In this document: positions 16,605 to 25,485 of the stretch, piece after piece | Position numbering within the stretch: position 1 is the first letter of the stretch | How the letters are laid out: each line of letters starts with the position of its first letter | Assembly: GCA_028871175.1 (NCBI GenBank) | Contig: JAGWNU010000014.1 | Location: 1 to 36,463, forward strand | Direction of reading: 5' to 3' | Origin: Burkholderiaceae bacterium | GTDB taxonomy: Bacteria > Pseudomonadota > Gammaproteobacteria > Burkholderiales > Burkholderiaceae | Length of the DNA: 36,463 nucleotides | Notes under the pieces: generated by a model | Seen by the model: the letters and a program-made list of their open reading frames with translations, nothing else | Told to the model about the DNA's origin: nothing | Database searches by the model: none | Translations under genes and position numbers: made by a program

Positions 16605-16730
16605 TCCAGAGACGGCTCCCGCCTCCCCTCGATCTCATCCACGAAAGCCTGGAAGCGGGGCGACAGGTTGGCCGCCGGGTCTCGGCCAGCGACGCGGCGA
16701 GCGGCTCGACGCGCCGTCTGGCGGCGCCTC

Positions 16731-17057
16731 TTACGGCAGATAGAGCGTGACGAGTACCGACGTATCCTCGAGCGCTTCAAGCCAGTGCGGTTGCCCAGGC
16801 GTCGCGAAGAGCAGATCACCGGCATGCATGGTCTGCACCGCCGCGTCGGTGCCGAACTTCAGGCTGCCTTCGAGACACTGCACGGTGATCTCACCGGGGG
16901 CACGATGTTCGGGGATGTGCTTGCCAGCGGGAAGCACAAGCCGCATCACCTCCAGATGATCGGACCGCATGAGGGTGACGGACTTGGCGCCCTTCAAAGC
17001 CGGCCCAAGCGGCCGCACGTCGATCAGTTCCCCAGGTGCCGCGCGTGGTGTGGCCAT
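16731..17057 (-). CDS. Cupin-domain protein
   Basis: Single cupin of 108 aa. Metal-binding motif 1 appears as [23 protein letters not shown] and motif 2 as [19 protein letters not shown], so the histidines and glutamate needed for a metal site are there. Function unknown; related small cupins are often called quercetin-dioxygenase-like, without proof. The ATG at 17057 was preferred over an upstream in-frame TTG at 17081. It is divergent from a LysR gene at 17261, its probable regulator. The 203-bp gap between them holds an 11-bp palindrome TCACG-C-CGTGA at 17184-17194. Confidence 0.87.
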   Translation of the reverse strand: MATPRAAPGELIDVRPLGPALKGAKSVTLMRSDHLEVMRLVLPAGKHIPEHRAPGEITVQCLEGSLKFGTDAAVQTMHAGDLLFATPGQPHWLEALEDTSVLVTLYLP

Positions 17058-17260
17058 GACGGTTCTCGCTGTTCGGGTCAAAGGATTGGCATGAGATGGT
17101 GTGCCGGCAGGGTTCGAACTTCGTCGGCTGCCCGCGCCGGGCCCCCTTCCGAAGGGCGTGGCACCATGCTTCCATCATGTATATCACGCCGTGACACGAT
17201 TGAGGGGGCGACGCAGAATCATGCAAAATGCTCGCCATCTTGGGATGGGGAGGCCGGCCC

Positions 17261-18178
17261 GTGGGGATCAACTTTGACTTGACGGACTTACAGGCGTTTC
17301 GCGCGGTAGTGGAGCTGGGCAGCTTCCGGAAGACCGCTGAAGCCATCAGCATTTCGCAGCCGGCCTTGAGCCGTCGGATCGACAAGCTCGAAAGCGCGCT
17401 GGGCGTCCCCCTGTTCGAGCGCACCACGCGCAGTGTCACGCTCACCACCGTCGGTCGCGTGTTTGCGCGCAGCGCTGAACAATTGCTCGACGACCTGGAC
17501 GCTGCGCTGCTTGGCATCCGCGACGTGTCATCGAGCCGGCTGGGCCACGTGACCATCGCGTGTGTACCTTCGGTGGCGTACTACTTCCTGCCGAACCTCA
17601 TTGCAGGCTATCACCAGCGCTTTCCCCGCATTCGCGTCAAGCTGCTCGATGCCAGCGCGAACGAGGTGCTCGGGGCGGTCATCAGCGGCGAGGCCGACTT
17701 TGGCGTGAGCTTCATGGGCAGCCAGGAGCCCGAGATCGAGTTCAAGCTGCTGTTGCAGGACCGGTTTGTTGCCGCCTGCCGGCGCGATCATCCGCTCGCA
17801 CGCAAGAAGCGCGTGACGTGGAACGAGCTGTATGAACACGACTACGTGTCAGTCGACAAGACGTCCGGGAACCGCCTGTTGCTGGATCAGGCGCTGTCTG
17901 CCGTGGCGCCGGGCGCCCCAAGCATCTGCGAGACGCGGCATGTGACCACCATGCTCGGATTGGTCGAAGCTGGGCTGGGCGTCGCGGCGGTGCCCTCGAT
18001 GGCCATGCCCGGGCACGAGCACGCGATCCTCACGAGCGTGCCGCTGGTGGAACCGGTGGTGAAACGACGTGTGGGGATCATCAAGCGCCGCGGCCGTCCG
18101 TTGACACCGGCGGCAGAGGCGTTTCACCGGATGATCCTTGAGGCGAAGCGAGGCGGCAGAACGAGAGGCGCTGCATAG
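17261..18178 (+). CDS. LysR-family regulator
   Basis: LysR-type transcription factor, 305 aa. The HTH is textbook: DLTDLQAFRAVVELGSFRKT, AISISQPALSRRIDKLE, LFERTTRSVTLTTVG. The ligand-binding domain follows from GHVTIACVPSVAYYF. I chose the GTG at 17261 because GGGGAGG lies about 8 bases upstream and the protein then starts a few residues before the HTH; an ATG at 17228 in the same frame lacks a ribosome site. It is divergent from a cupin gene and convergent with the periplasmic-protein gene, so the cupin is the simplest target, though the citrate-type operon is also near. Confidence 0.9.
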   Translation: MGINFDLTDLQAFRAVVELGSFRKTAEAISISQPALSRRIDKLESALGVPLFERTTRSVTLTTVGRVFARSAEQLLDDLDAALLGIRDVSSSRLGHVTIACVPSVAYYFLPNLIAGYHQRFPRIRVKLLDASANEVLGAVISGEADFGVSFMGSQEPEIEFKLLLQDRFVAACRRDHPLARKKRVTWNELYEHDYVSVDKTSGNRLLLDQALSAVAPGAPSICETRHVTTMLGLVEAGLGVAAVPSMAMPGHEHAILTSVPLVEPVVKRRVGIIKRRGRPLTPAAEAFHRMILEAKRGGRTRGAA

Positions 18179-18214
18179 CAGCGTCGCATCGGCCCCGTCC
18201 GCGCGCGACCGGCC

Positions 18215-18997
18215 TCAGTTTGCAGGCGCGGAATCGAGGCCGGTCGATTTCACGTCTGCCTGTACCGCCGGGGATGCGAGATAGTCGAGCAGCACCTTCG
18301 CTTCCTTCGGATGCTGCGCGCCGACGGGGATGCCCGCCGCAAAGCGCGTGACCGACTGCAGCGACTCGGGAAGCTTCCCGACAAAGGTCGCACCCCGCAC
18401 CGGCAGCAGCTCGCTTACCTGCTGGAAGCCGATTTCGTAGTCGCCATTGGCCACCACGGACGCCACCGGAATCCGCTGGATCATCCTTGCCTTCGGCTTG
18501 ACCTGCGCTTCAATGCCGAGCTTCTTGAACAGCTCGCGCTCGATATAGACACCGCTTGCGCTATCCGAGTAGGCGATCGACCTGGCATGCAACAGCACCT
18601 GCTTGAGGCCCTCGGCCGAGCTGATGTCGGGCGTCGCCGCGCCTTCGCGCACGACCATGCCGATGCGCGAATCGGCCAGTTCCACGCGCGAATCCGGAAT
18701 GACCTTGCCCTGCTTGATCAGTTCGTCGAGCGCATAGCCGACCATGATGACGGCATCGGCAGGTTCCCCGCGCGCGAGACGGTTCGGAATCGCTTCGGGC
18801 GACTTACCCATCGAGGGGCCGAGCGCCGTGTCGAGCGTGTTGCCCGTCTGCGATGCGAACTTCGGGCCGAGCAGCTTGTACGCGGCGGTGAAGCCACCGG
18901 AACTCATGACGTGCAGTTCGGCAGCCTGGACGTTGGCTGCCAATGCCGAGGTTGCGATGAGCGCAGCGGCGCAGAATTTCAGAAACCGTGTCTTCAT
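18215..18997 (-). CDS. ModA-like periplasmic substrate-binding protein
   Basis: Periplasmic binding protein of the type II, molybdate/ModA-like fold, 260 aa. Residues 1-25 are a signal peptide (MKTRFLKF, hydrophobic stretch, ANVQA cleavage). The mature protein opens ELHVMSSGGFTAAYKLLGPKF, as in ModA-like proteins, with LARGEPADAVIMVGYALDEL and SIAYSDSASGVY lining the expected pocket. No ABC permease or ATPase is adjacent. It follows the MFS symporter gene by 62 bases on the same strand and is probably co-transcribed. Upstream of the ATG only a weak CAGG is available as ribosome site. The ligand is unknown; a carboxylate is as plausible as an oxyanion. Confidence 0.85.
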   Translation of the reverse strand: MKTRFLKFCAAALIATSALAANVQAAELHVMSSGGFTAAYKLLGPKFASQTGNTLDTALGPSMGKSPEAIPNRLARGEPADAVIMVGYALDELIKQGKVIPDSRVELADSRIGMVVREGAATPDISSAEGLKQVLLHARSIAYSDSASGVYIERELFKKLGIEAQVKPKARMIQRIPVASVVANGDYEIGFQQVSELLPVRGATFVGKLPESLQSVTRFAAGIPVGAQHPKEAKVLLDYLASPAVQADVKSTGLDSAPAN

Positions 18998-19059
18998 GAT
19001 GAGGAGCCTGCAGGGCGGGATGGTGTCGTCAGCGTCGGGCGTGGGGCATGCGCGCTGCA

Positions 19060-20355
19060 TCAATGCGCCGGAGCCAGCGCCACCGGACGGCGGCGATACA
19101 GCACGAACGTTGCGAGGAGAGCGCACACGGCGGCGAAGCTCATCCAGTAACCCGGCGCTGCCTTGTCACCAGTCATCTGGATCGCCGCGGTCGAGATGGC
19201 CGGGGTAAAGCCGCCGAACACCGCCGTCGCGAGGCTGTAGGCCAGCGAGAAGCCCGCAACACGCACCTGCACCGGCATCACTTCGGTAAGCGCAACGACC
19301 ATCGCGCCGTTATAGATGCCGTACATGAACGAGAGCCACAGCAGCACGAGCAGCATGTTCTGGAAGCTCGGCGCGTGGGCCAGCAGCGAAAGCGCCGGAT
19401 AGGCGGTCGCGATGGTGAGGAGCGTCATCCCGACCAGGAGCGGGCGGCGGCCGAATTTGTCCGAAAGCGCACCCCCGATGGGCAACCACACGAAGTTCGA
19501 CACGCCCACGCACAGCGTGGCGAGCAGGCTATCGGCCGTGCTCAGGTGCAGGACGGTCTTGCCGAACGTGGGCGCATACACCGTGATGAGGTAGAAGCTC
19601 GTGGTAGTCATGGCCACCAGCATCATGCCGGCGATGACGACGGCCCAGTGTTGCATCAGCGTAGCGAACACGTCCTTCATGCGCGGACGATGCCGGCGCG
19701 CCTTGAACTCCTGCGTTTCCTCGAGATTGCGGCGCAGCATGAAGATGCACGGCACGATCATGCAGCCGACAAAGAACGGCACGCGCCATCCCCACGCGGC
19801 GATGGCCGGCGCGCTGAGCCATTGGTTGATCGCAAACCCCAGGCCCGCCGCCACCACGATGGCCACTTGCTGGCTGGCGGACTGCCAGCTGGTGAAGAAG
19901 CCCTTGCGGCCAGGCGTGGCCATTTCGGCCAGATAGACCGACACGCCACCCAGCTCGGCGCCCGCAGAGAACCCCTGCAGCAGGCGGCCAAGAAGAACGA
20001 GCGCCGGCGCCAGCAGCCCGATCGTGGCGTAGCCGGGGACAAACGCGATCAGCACGGTCCCACTCGCCATGATGGACAGCGTGACGATCAGCCCCTTGCG
20101 ACGCCCAACGTCGTCGATATAGGCGCCGAGTACGATCGCGCCCAGCGGCCGCATCAGGAAGCCCGCACCGAACACAGCAAACGTCAGCATGAGCGAGGCA
20201 AATTCGCTCACGGCAGGAAAGAACACGTGAGCGATCTGCGTCGCGTAGAAGCCGAAGAGGAAGAAGTCGAACTGCTCCAGGAAATTCCCGGCAGTCACGC
20301 GAAAGACCACAGCGGCCTTGGAATGCCCGGTCGAAAGGCTGGACGGGGGGTGCAT
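19060..20355 (-). CDS. citA: CitA/TcuC-type citrate (tricarballylate):H+ symporter
   Basis: Major facilitator of the metabolite:H+ symporter branch, 431 aa, about 12 membrane helices. The sequence follows the enterobacterial CitA/TcuC pattern almost throughout: [67 protein letters not shown], and [18 protein letters not shown]. Import of citrate or a related tricarboxylate with protons is therefore likely. The ATG at 20355 has AGGAG upstream. A ModA-like periplasmic protein gene follows at 62 bases. No tricarballylate dehydrogenase genes (tcuA/tcuB) are present, which favours citrate. Confidence 0.92.
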   Translation of the reverse strand: MHPPSSLSTGHSKAAVVFRVTAGNFLEQFDFFLFGFYATQIAHVFFPAVSEFASLMLTFAVFGAGFLMRPLGAIVLGAYIDDVGRRKGLIVTLSIMASGTVLIAFVPGYATIGLLAPALVLLGRLLQGFSAGAELGGVSVYLAEMATPGRKGFFTSWQSASQQVAIVVAAGLGFAINQWLSAPAIAAWGWRVPFFVGCMIVPCIFMLRRNLEETQEFKARRHRPRMKDVFATLMQHWAVVIAGMMLVAMTTTSFYLITVYAPTFGKTVLHLSTADSLLATLCVGVSNFVWLPIGGALSDKFGRRPLLVGMTLLTIATAYPALSLLAHAPSFQNMLLVLLWLSFMYGIYNGAMVVALTEVMPVQVRVAGFSLAYSLATAVFGGFTPAISTAAIQMTGDKAAPGYWMSFAAVCALLATFVLYRRRPVALAPAH

Positions 20356-20549
20356 CGAGGTGTCTCCTGGAAGCCAAAAAGGAATGCGCCGTGGGGCGGC
20401 GCTTGTCGTTCTGGCAATGTTCACCGGGAGACAGGCAAACGGGAAGTGCAATGTTTGGAACGATTGATGTGCGTGGGTTATCAATCGGATTCGACCGTCA
20501 CCTCACAGGGGTGGGATGCGGTTGATGGCTTGCAGCGCGGCATGCTGCG

Positions 20550-21077
20550 TCAAACGACGACTTCCGTGCGGCTCACCACCTCCTTCAGGCCCATGAATGA
20601 CCGTACCTGCCGCACGCCCGGCAGATACAGTAATTGCTCCGCGTGCAGCCGCGTGAAGCTCTCGGAATCGCGCGTGCGGATCAGCAGGAAGTAATCGAAC
20701 TCCCCCGTCACGAGGTGGCATTCCATGCAGCCGGAGATGGTCTGCGCTGCCTTTTCAAAGGCGGCAAAGGATTCCGGCGTGGAGCGATCGAGCACCACGC
20801 CGATCAGCACCACCGTGCCCGCCCCCAGCGCCTGCGGATCGAGCAGTGCCACCATGCCCCGGATCACCCCACTGGCCTTGAGCCGTTCCACGCGCCGCAG
20901 GCAGGCGGCCGGGCTCAGGCTTACGCGCTTGGCCAGCGCGACATTGCTGATGGAGGCGTCCTTCTGCAGGGCGCGCAGGATCGCCTTGTCCGTGCGATCG
21001 AGCTCGGACGCCAAGGCCGCGGCCGCCTTGGTTGGGGCAGGCGTCGACCGGCTTCTGACACGCAATTTTGTTGCCAT
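20550..21077 (-). CDS. acdR: Lrp/AsnC-family regulator of acdS
   Basis: Leucine-responsive-protein family regulator, 175 aa. The HTH lies at about residues 26-75 (LDRTDKAILRALQKDASISN, VSLSPAACLRRVERLKASG), followed by a RAM effector domain (VVLIGVVLDRST, ECHLVTGEFDYFLLIRTRD). It is transcribed divergently from acdS with a 139-bp gap. In plant-associated proteobacteria ACC deaminase genes are commonly controlled by such a divergent Lrp-like protein, called AcdR, so the assignment is strong but contextual. The N-terminal tail of about 25 residues is basic and longer than in E. coli Lrp. The ATG at 21077 is used. Confidence 0.9.
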   Translation of the reverse strand: MATKLRVRSRSTPAPTKAAAALASELDRTDKAILRALQKDASISNVALAKRVSLSPAACLRRVERLKASGVIRGMVALLDPQALGAGTVVLIGVVLDRSTPESFAAFEKAAQTISGCMECHLVTGEFDYFLLIRTRDSESFTRLHAEQLLYLPGVRQVRSFMGLKEVVSRTEVVV

Positions 21078-21216
21078 GAAAAGCTGTCTCACACAATTTC
21101 GAATACTACCGTACCCGATTCTGCGTTCCATGATGCGTTACGGAGGTCATCTTCACAAGCCTGTTTCGTGCGTTATTGCCTAGCATGGGCGCATCGACTT
21201 GACCGGAGTGACGCCC

Positions 21217-22233
21217 ATGAACCTGCAACGATTCCCTCGCCATCAGCTGACCTTCGGGCCGACGCCCATTCAGGCGTTGCCGCGCCTGTCCGCCCAGTTG
21301 GGCGGCAAGGTCGAGGTCTATGCCAAGCGCGAGGACTGCAACAGCGGTCTGGCCTTCGGCGGCAATAAGACGCGCAAGCTGGAATACCTGATTCCAGAGG
21401 CACTGGCGCAGGGCTGCGACACGCTGGTCACCATTGGCGGCATCCAGTCGAACCACACGCGGCAGGTTGCAGCGGTGGCGGCACATCTCGGCATGCGCTG
21501 CGTGACCGTGCAGGAGAACTGGGTGAACTGGTTCGACAGCGTGTATGACCGCGTGGGCAACATCCAGCTCTCGCGCATCATGGGCGCCGACGTGCGGCTG
21601 GTGAACGCGGGCTTCGGCATCGAGTTCAAGCAGAGCTGGGAGCAGGCGCTGGAAGATGTGCGCCGCGCGGGCGGCAAGCCTTATGCGATTCCGGCCGGCG
21701 CGTCGGACCACCCGCTGGGCGGTCTGGGCTTCGTGGGTTTTGCGGAGGAAGTGCGCGAGCAGGAAAAGGCGCTCGGCTTCACCTTCGACTACATCATCGT
21801 GTGTTCCGTCACGGGTAGCACGCAGGCCGGCATGGTCGTGGGCTTTGCGGCAGAGGGCCGCCCAGACCGCGTGATCGGCATCGATGCATCGGCCAAGCCG
21901 GAACAGACGCGCGAGCAGATCCTGCGCATTGCGCGGCAGACCGCCGACAAGGTGGACCTGGGCCGCGACATTACCGATGCCGACGTCGTGCTCGACACGC
22001 GCTACGCGTATCCGGAATACGGCGTGCCGTCGCAGGAGACGCTCGACGCCATCCGCCTGTGCGCCCGTGCCGAGGGCATGCTGACAGACCCCGTGTACGA
22101 GGGCAAATCGATGCAGGGCATGATCGACCTGATCCGCCGGGGCGAGATTCCGGCGGGCTCGCGCGTGCTGTATGCACACCTGGGTGGCGTGCCTGCGCTC
22201 AACGGTTACAGCTTCCTGTTCCGTGACGGCTGA
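21217..22233 (+). CDS. acdS: 1-aminocyclopropane-1-carboxylate (ACC) deaminase
   Basis: PLP enzyme (fold type II) that cleaves the plant ethylene precursor ACC to 2-oxobutyrate and ammonia, 338 aa, exactly the usual length. Residues that define true ACC deaminases are all in register: Lys51 (PLP lysine, GGNKTRK), Ser78 (QSNHTRQ), Tyr294, Glu295 (VYEGKSM) and Leu322 (AHLGG). Glu295 and Leu322 separate it from the related D-cysteine desulfhydrases. ATG 21217 gives this numbering; an upstream in-frame start at 21199 would add six residues. The gene gives nitrogen from ACC and lowers plant ethylene. It is divergent from its Lrp-type regulator. Confidence 0.97.
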   Translation: MNLQRFPRHQLTFGPTPIQALPRLSAQLGGKVEVYAKREDCNSGLAFGGNKTRKLEYLIPEALAQGCDTLVTIGGIQSNHTRQVAAVAAHLGMRCVTVQENWVNWFDSVYDRVGNIQLSRIMGADVRLVNAGFGIEFKQSWEQALEDVRRAGGKPYAIPAGASDHPLGGLGFVGFAEEVREQEKALGFTFDYIIVCSVTGSTQAGMVVGFAAEGRPDRVIGIDASAKPEQTREQILRIARQTADKVDLGRDITDADVVLDTRYAYPEYGVPSQETLDAIRLCARAEGMLTDPVYEGKSMQGMIDLIRRGEIPAGSRVLYAHLGGVPALNGYSFLFRDG

Positions 22234-22260
22234 TCGGACGCGCCACCCCGCCCACAATCA

Positions 22261-23073
22261 TCACGCCCACTCCGGAATGCCGGGCACGCGCATGTGCTCG
22301 ACCTCCGGCAGATCGATGCCAAAGTATTCGACGAGCAGCTCACGCAGCGCGCGGCGATCCTCCAGCTCGATCCTGTGCGGCGTGTTGCCGCGCCAGATGG
22401 TCGCGTCGCGGTTCATGACCGTCACACGGCCCTCGTCCGTCAAGGATCGCATCAGGATGCGGTTCCTGAATGGCGACGCCGGATGTGTCGACGTGTAGTG
22501 ATTCGCCATCTCGAAATCGATCGGGTAGTCCTGCTCCAGCGTGGTCACCCAGGCGTCGACCGGGGTGTCGCTGCGCACCTGCGCGCGCAGCACCCAGCGA
22601 TCGGCATCACGCGCCATCCAGTGCACCTCGCCGTCGATGCTGGCCTGCATGCCATCGACAAGCGGCACGGGCACGCGCGGTGCCAGTGCGCCAAAACCCG
22701 GGTCGACGACGAACGTGCCTTCCGGCAACGGCACCGTAAGAAACATGTGCGTGCGCGGCGCCTCGGTGCGGTCAGACAGCAGGGTCACGCGTGACGAGTG
22801 CCGGACCGGCTGAAAGCCGAGCTGCTCCAGCACCGCCGAAAACAGGGTGGCATGTTCGAAGCAGTAACCGCCGCGGCGGGCACCCACAAGCTTGTTCTGC
22901 ACGCTTTCCACGTCAATCCGGATACCACGCCCGAGCAGCACGTCGAGATTCTCGAACGGGATGTGCCGCATGTGGGCGCGTACCAGTTGCGCGAGCGTTT
23001 CGTAGGTCGGGCGGGTGTCGCCGCCCCACTGGATGCGGTGGAAGTAAGCGTCCAGATGAATGGTAGGTGTCAC
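22261..23073 (-). CDS. Arylamine N-acetyltransferase
   Basis: Acetyl-CoA-dependent N-acetyltransferase of the NAT family, 270 aa, cytoplasmic, acetylating arylamines and hydrazines by a cysteine ping-pong mechanism. The Cys-His-Asp triad is in order: Cys71 in RRGGYCFE, His109 in RTHMFL and Asp124 in VVDPGFG. The N-terminal HIPFENLDVLLGR is another family signature. The start is GTG at 23073, with AGGAG seven bases upstream. The stop faces that of acdS, 27 bases away. Native substrate unknown. Confidence 0.94.
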   Translation of the reverse strand: MTPTIHLDAYFHRIQWGGDTRPTYETLAQLVRAHMRHIPFENLDVLLGRGIRIDVESVQNKLVGARRGGYCFEHATLFSAVLEQLGFQPVRHSSRVTLLSDRTEAPRTHMFLTVPLPEGTFVVDPGFGALAPRVPVPLVDGMQASIDGEVHWMARDADRWVLRAQVRSDTPVDAWVTTLEQDYPIDFEMANHYTSTHPASPFRNRILMRSLTDEGRVTVMNRDATIWRGNTPHRIELEDRRALRELLVEYFGIDLPEVEHMRVPGIPEWA

Positions 23074-23547
23074 GGTCTGTCTCCTTGCGTCCCGGCGCAG
23101 CGGCAGAATGGGTCCACGACCAAGGCACTGCCACAGCGTGTGCCTTCGCCTGGCAGATGACGACAATACCGCAGCCGCTCACTCCGTTGATCCGCCTCCC
23201 GTTTTCCGCGTGCATGGCCGGCATTGCGTGGTGCGCCGTGCCGGGGATCGTCCGGCACCACCGGCCGATGGTCTTTTCTGGCTGCATCGATACCGGTCCC
23301 CATCGGCAGCGCCGGGTGGGCGCATCGTGCCGCGCACCGCGCTTGCCCCCGCCCCTGCCCGCACAAACCGCCGGACGCCGCGGAGCGCGCTTCGCTCTGG
23401 TCGCCCAATGCGGGGCGCGGCTGCATAGTCAGCGCACGCCGCATTGCCGCACCGGATGGGCTCAGGGCTCCATGCGACAATACCGCGCCCCGTGGGCCCA
23501 TCTGCCCCGCGCGGCTTGCCCGACCCCACCATAGGAGATCCGGACGC
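23074..23547. other. 474-bp divergent intergenic region with a repeated 12-mer
   Basis: Separates the divergent arylamine N-acetyltransferase and YggT genes. Several open frames cross it but none shows family motifs, hydrophobic patterning or a ribosome site I trust. The 12-mer CGACAATACCGC occurs twice, at 23161-23172 and 23475-23486. The second copy lies about 60 bases upstream of the YggT start and its GACAAT could be a -10 box. Confidence 0.5.
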
Positions 23548-24105
23548 ATGTTCGGCGATATCACGCGTTTTCTGCTCGACACGATCTTCACGCTTTTTGG
23601 CGCCGCACTGCTCTTGCGCGCCTGGACGCAGGCGGTGCGGCTATCGCCGCGCAACCCGCTGTCGCAGGGGATCTTTCAGTTGACGGGGTGGCTGGTACAC
23701 CCCTTGCGCAGGGTGATTCCGGCCACAGGTTTCATCGACTGGTCTTCGCTGGTCGCGGCCTATGCCACCGCGCTGGTGTATCTGCTCCTGCTGGTGGCTT
23801 CTGTGGGGGCCAACCCGGTGGCTGTGCTGCCGATGGGCCTGGTGGCCGCGCTGTTCACGGTGCTCAAATGGGGCTTCAACGTCCTGGTATGGGTGACGAT
23901 CGTGTCGGCCATCCTGTCATGGGTGGCGCCGCATTCGCCCATGGGCGCCGTGCTGAACACGCTGGTCGATCCGCTGCTGCGGCCGATCCGTCGCGTGGTG
24001 CCCCCGCTGGGCGGCCTGGACCTCTCACCGCTGATCCTGCTGGTGATTGCGCAAGTCATCGTGATCGTGCTGTCGCATCTGTCCATGTCCCCGATGTTCA
24101 TGTGA
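23548..24105 (+). CDS. YggT family integral membrane protein
   Basis: Inner-membrane protein of 185 aa with two tandem YGGT repeats. Repeat one covers residues about 5-85 (LLRAWTQAVRLSPRNPLSQ, then LVHPLRRVIPATGFIDWSSLV) and repeat two residues about 100-180 (ILSWVAPHSPMGAVLNTLVD, LLRPIRRVVPPLGGLDLSPL). Four hydrophobic stretches are seen. YggT proteins have a poorly defined role in osmotic tolerance and membrane or division-site organisation. The ATG at 23548 has AGGAG ten bases upstream. The small lipoprotein gene follows in the same direction. Confidence 0.93.
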   Translation: MFGDITRFLLDTIFTLFGAALLLRAWTQAVRLSPRNPLSQGIFQLTGWLVHPLRRVIPATGFIDWSSLVAAYATALVYLLLLVASVGANPVAVLPMGLVAALFTVLKWGFNVLVWVTIVSAILSWVAPHSPMGAVLNTLVDPLLRPIRRVVPPLGGLDLSPLILLVIAQVIVIVLSHLSMSPMFM

Positions 24106-24174
24106 GCGCGGCACGTGCCTTGCGCTCCCGAGGGTGCCGTCCGTTGGGTCGGGCGAGCTTCTCAGGAGGGCATC

Positions 24175-24357
24175 ATGAACAGATGGAAAACAGTGCTGGT
24201 ATGTGCCATGGCCGTGCTGACCCCGGCGCTCGCAGCCTGTACGGCAGGCGGCGCGGTGGCGGGCGGCGTGGCAGGTCACGAACTCACGCATAGTCCGGTC
24301 GGCACCATCGGCGGTGCCGCAGCCGGCGCAGTCATCGGCCATGAACTGAGCAAGTGA
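24175..24357 (+). CDS. Small glycine-zipper lipoprotein
   Basis: Protein of 60 aa with a lipoprotein signal: basic start MNRWK, hydrophobic core, and lipobox LAAC giving a mature N-terminal cysteine at residue 22. The rest is a glycine-zipper (GGAVAGGVAGHELTHSPVGT, then IGGAAAGAVIGHELSK) like the 2TM zipper of osmotically inducible lipoproteins. It is probably envelope-attached. AGGAGG lies just upstream of the ATG at 24175. The gene follows the YggT gene by 69 bases; both could respond to envelope stress, but that is inference. Confidence 0.85.
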   Translation: MNRWKTVLVCAMAVLTPALAACTAGGAVAGGVAGHELTHSPVGTIGGAAAGAVIGHELSK

Positions 24358-24381
24358 CGCCGCGGGCGTCGCATTCTGCCG

Positions 24382-25350
24382 TCAGGCCTGCGCAAACATC
24401 GCACGGTAAGCGCTCGGCGACGTGTGGTACACCCGGCTGAAATGCTGCCGCAGCGACACCGCACTGCCGAAGCCCGCCAACTGCGCGATCGACTCCACGG
24501 GCTGGCGCGTCGTTTCCAGCATGCGCTGCGCATAGGCCAGGCGTTGCCCAAGCAGCCAATGGCCGACCGTCGTGCCGGTCAGCTCACGAAAACGCCGGGT
24601 GAAATTGCGGCGGCTCATGGCGGCGCGCTCGGCCAGCGAGTCGAGCGTGTGCGGCTCGCCCAGGTTCGCCACCGTCCAGTTCAGGAGATCCGATAAGCGG
24701 TCGCCGCCCGGGGCGTCGTGCAACGGCTGCTCGATGTACTGCGCCTGCCCGCCCTGCCGATGCGGGGCCACCACCAGCCGCCGCGCGACGCGGTTGGCCA
24801 CCTCCGCGCCATGCCAGCGCCGCACGAGATGGAGACAGCAGTCCAGCCCCGCCGCGGTGCCGGCGGACGTCACCAGCCGGCCGTCGTCGGCATCCAGATA
24901 CAGGACATCAGGCACAAGCTTCACGCGCGGGTAGCGGCGCGAGAACACCTCGACCGCGCTCCAGTGCGTGGTCGCCTCAAAGCCCTCCAGCACGCCCGCC
25001 TCTGCCAGCACGAACGCGCCCAGGCACAGTCCCACCACCGTGGCGCCACGCTCATATGCAGCACGCACGGCGTCCACCATCGGCGCTGGCGGGCGTTCCT
25101 GCGCGCTGCGCCACGAGGGCACGATCAGCACATCAGCACGGGCCGCGTCCTGTAGCGTCAGATCGGTCTGCACCGCAAAACCGGCGGTGGTGCGCAGACC
25201 GCCCTTCGGGGCGGGCTCGCCGGCGCAGATGCGCAGGTTGTAGGACGGCAGCCCCGCCCTGACGCGGTCTTCGAACACCAGGCACGGCACGGAAAGGTGA
25301 AACGGGCTGATGTCGTTGAAGGCCAGAACGGCGATTTCCCTGGGTGGCAT
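24382..25350 (-). CDS. GlxA-type AraC regulator with DJ-1/PfpI domain
   Basis: Transcription factor of 322 aa joining an N-terminal DJ-1/PfpI (class I glutamine-amidotransferase-like) domain, residues about 5-180, to a C-terminal AraC HTH, about 215-318. The nucleophile-elbow cysteine is Cys109 in VVGLCLGAF; TSAGTAAGLDCCLHL closes the domain. The HTH reads TLDSLAERAAMSRRNFTRRF and ESIAQLAGFGSAVSLRQHF. The domain probably senses a small metabolite. It is divergent from the isochorismatase-like hydrolase at 25486, its likely target. Start ATG 25350. Confidence 0.93.
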   Translation of the reverse strand: MPPREIAVLAFNDISPFHLSVPCLVFEDRVRAGLPSYNLRICAGEPAPKGGLRTTAGFAVQTDLTLQDAARADVLIVPSWRSAQERPPAPMVDAVRAAYERGATVVGLCLGAFVLAEAGVLEGFEATTHWSAVEVFSRRYPRVKLVPDVLYLDADDGRLVTSAGTAAGLDCCLHLVRRWHGAEVANRVARRLVVAPHRQGGQAQYIEQPLHDAPGGDRLSDLLNWTVANLGEPHTLDSLAERAAMSRRNFTRRFRELTGTTVGHWLLGQRLAYAQRMLETTRQPVESIAQLAGFGSAVSLRQHFSRVYHTSPSAYRAMFAQA

Positions 25351-25485
25351 GGCGACTCCGTTGTTTGGCCCGATTCTTTCGCTGAATGTCTTCCGGGCCA
25401 CTATGCGGAAGGATAGCCATCGACGAAGATGCTGTCCACGGGCTCAAGCAAATGCCCGGTCCCACTCACCTGAAGGAGCCTTGTC

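Noticed and set aside
23067-23534. Open frames of 120-195 codons in the gap before the YggT gene
   Set aside because: No family motifs, no plausible ribosome site, and overlapping frames are open on both strands, as expected by chance at this GC content.
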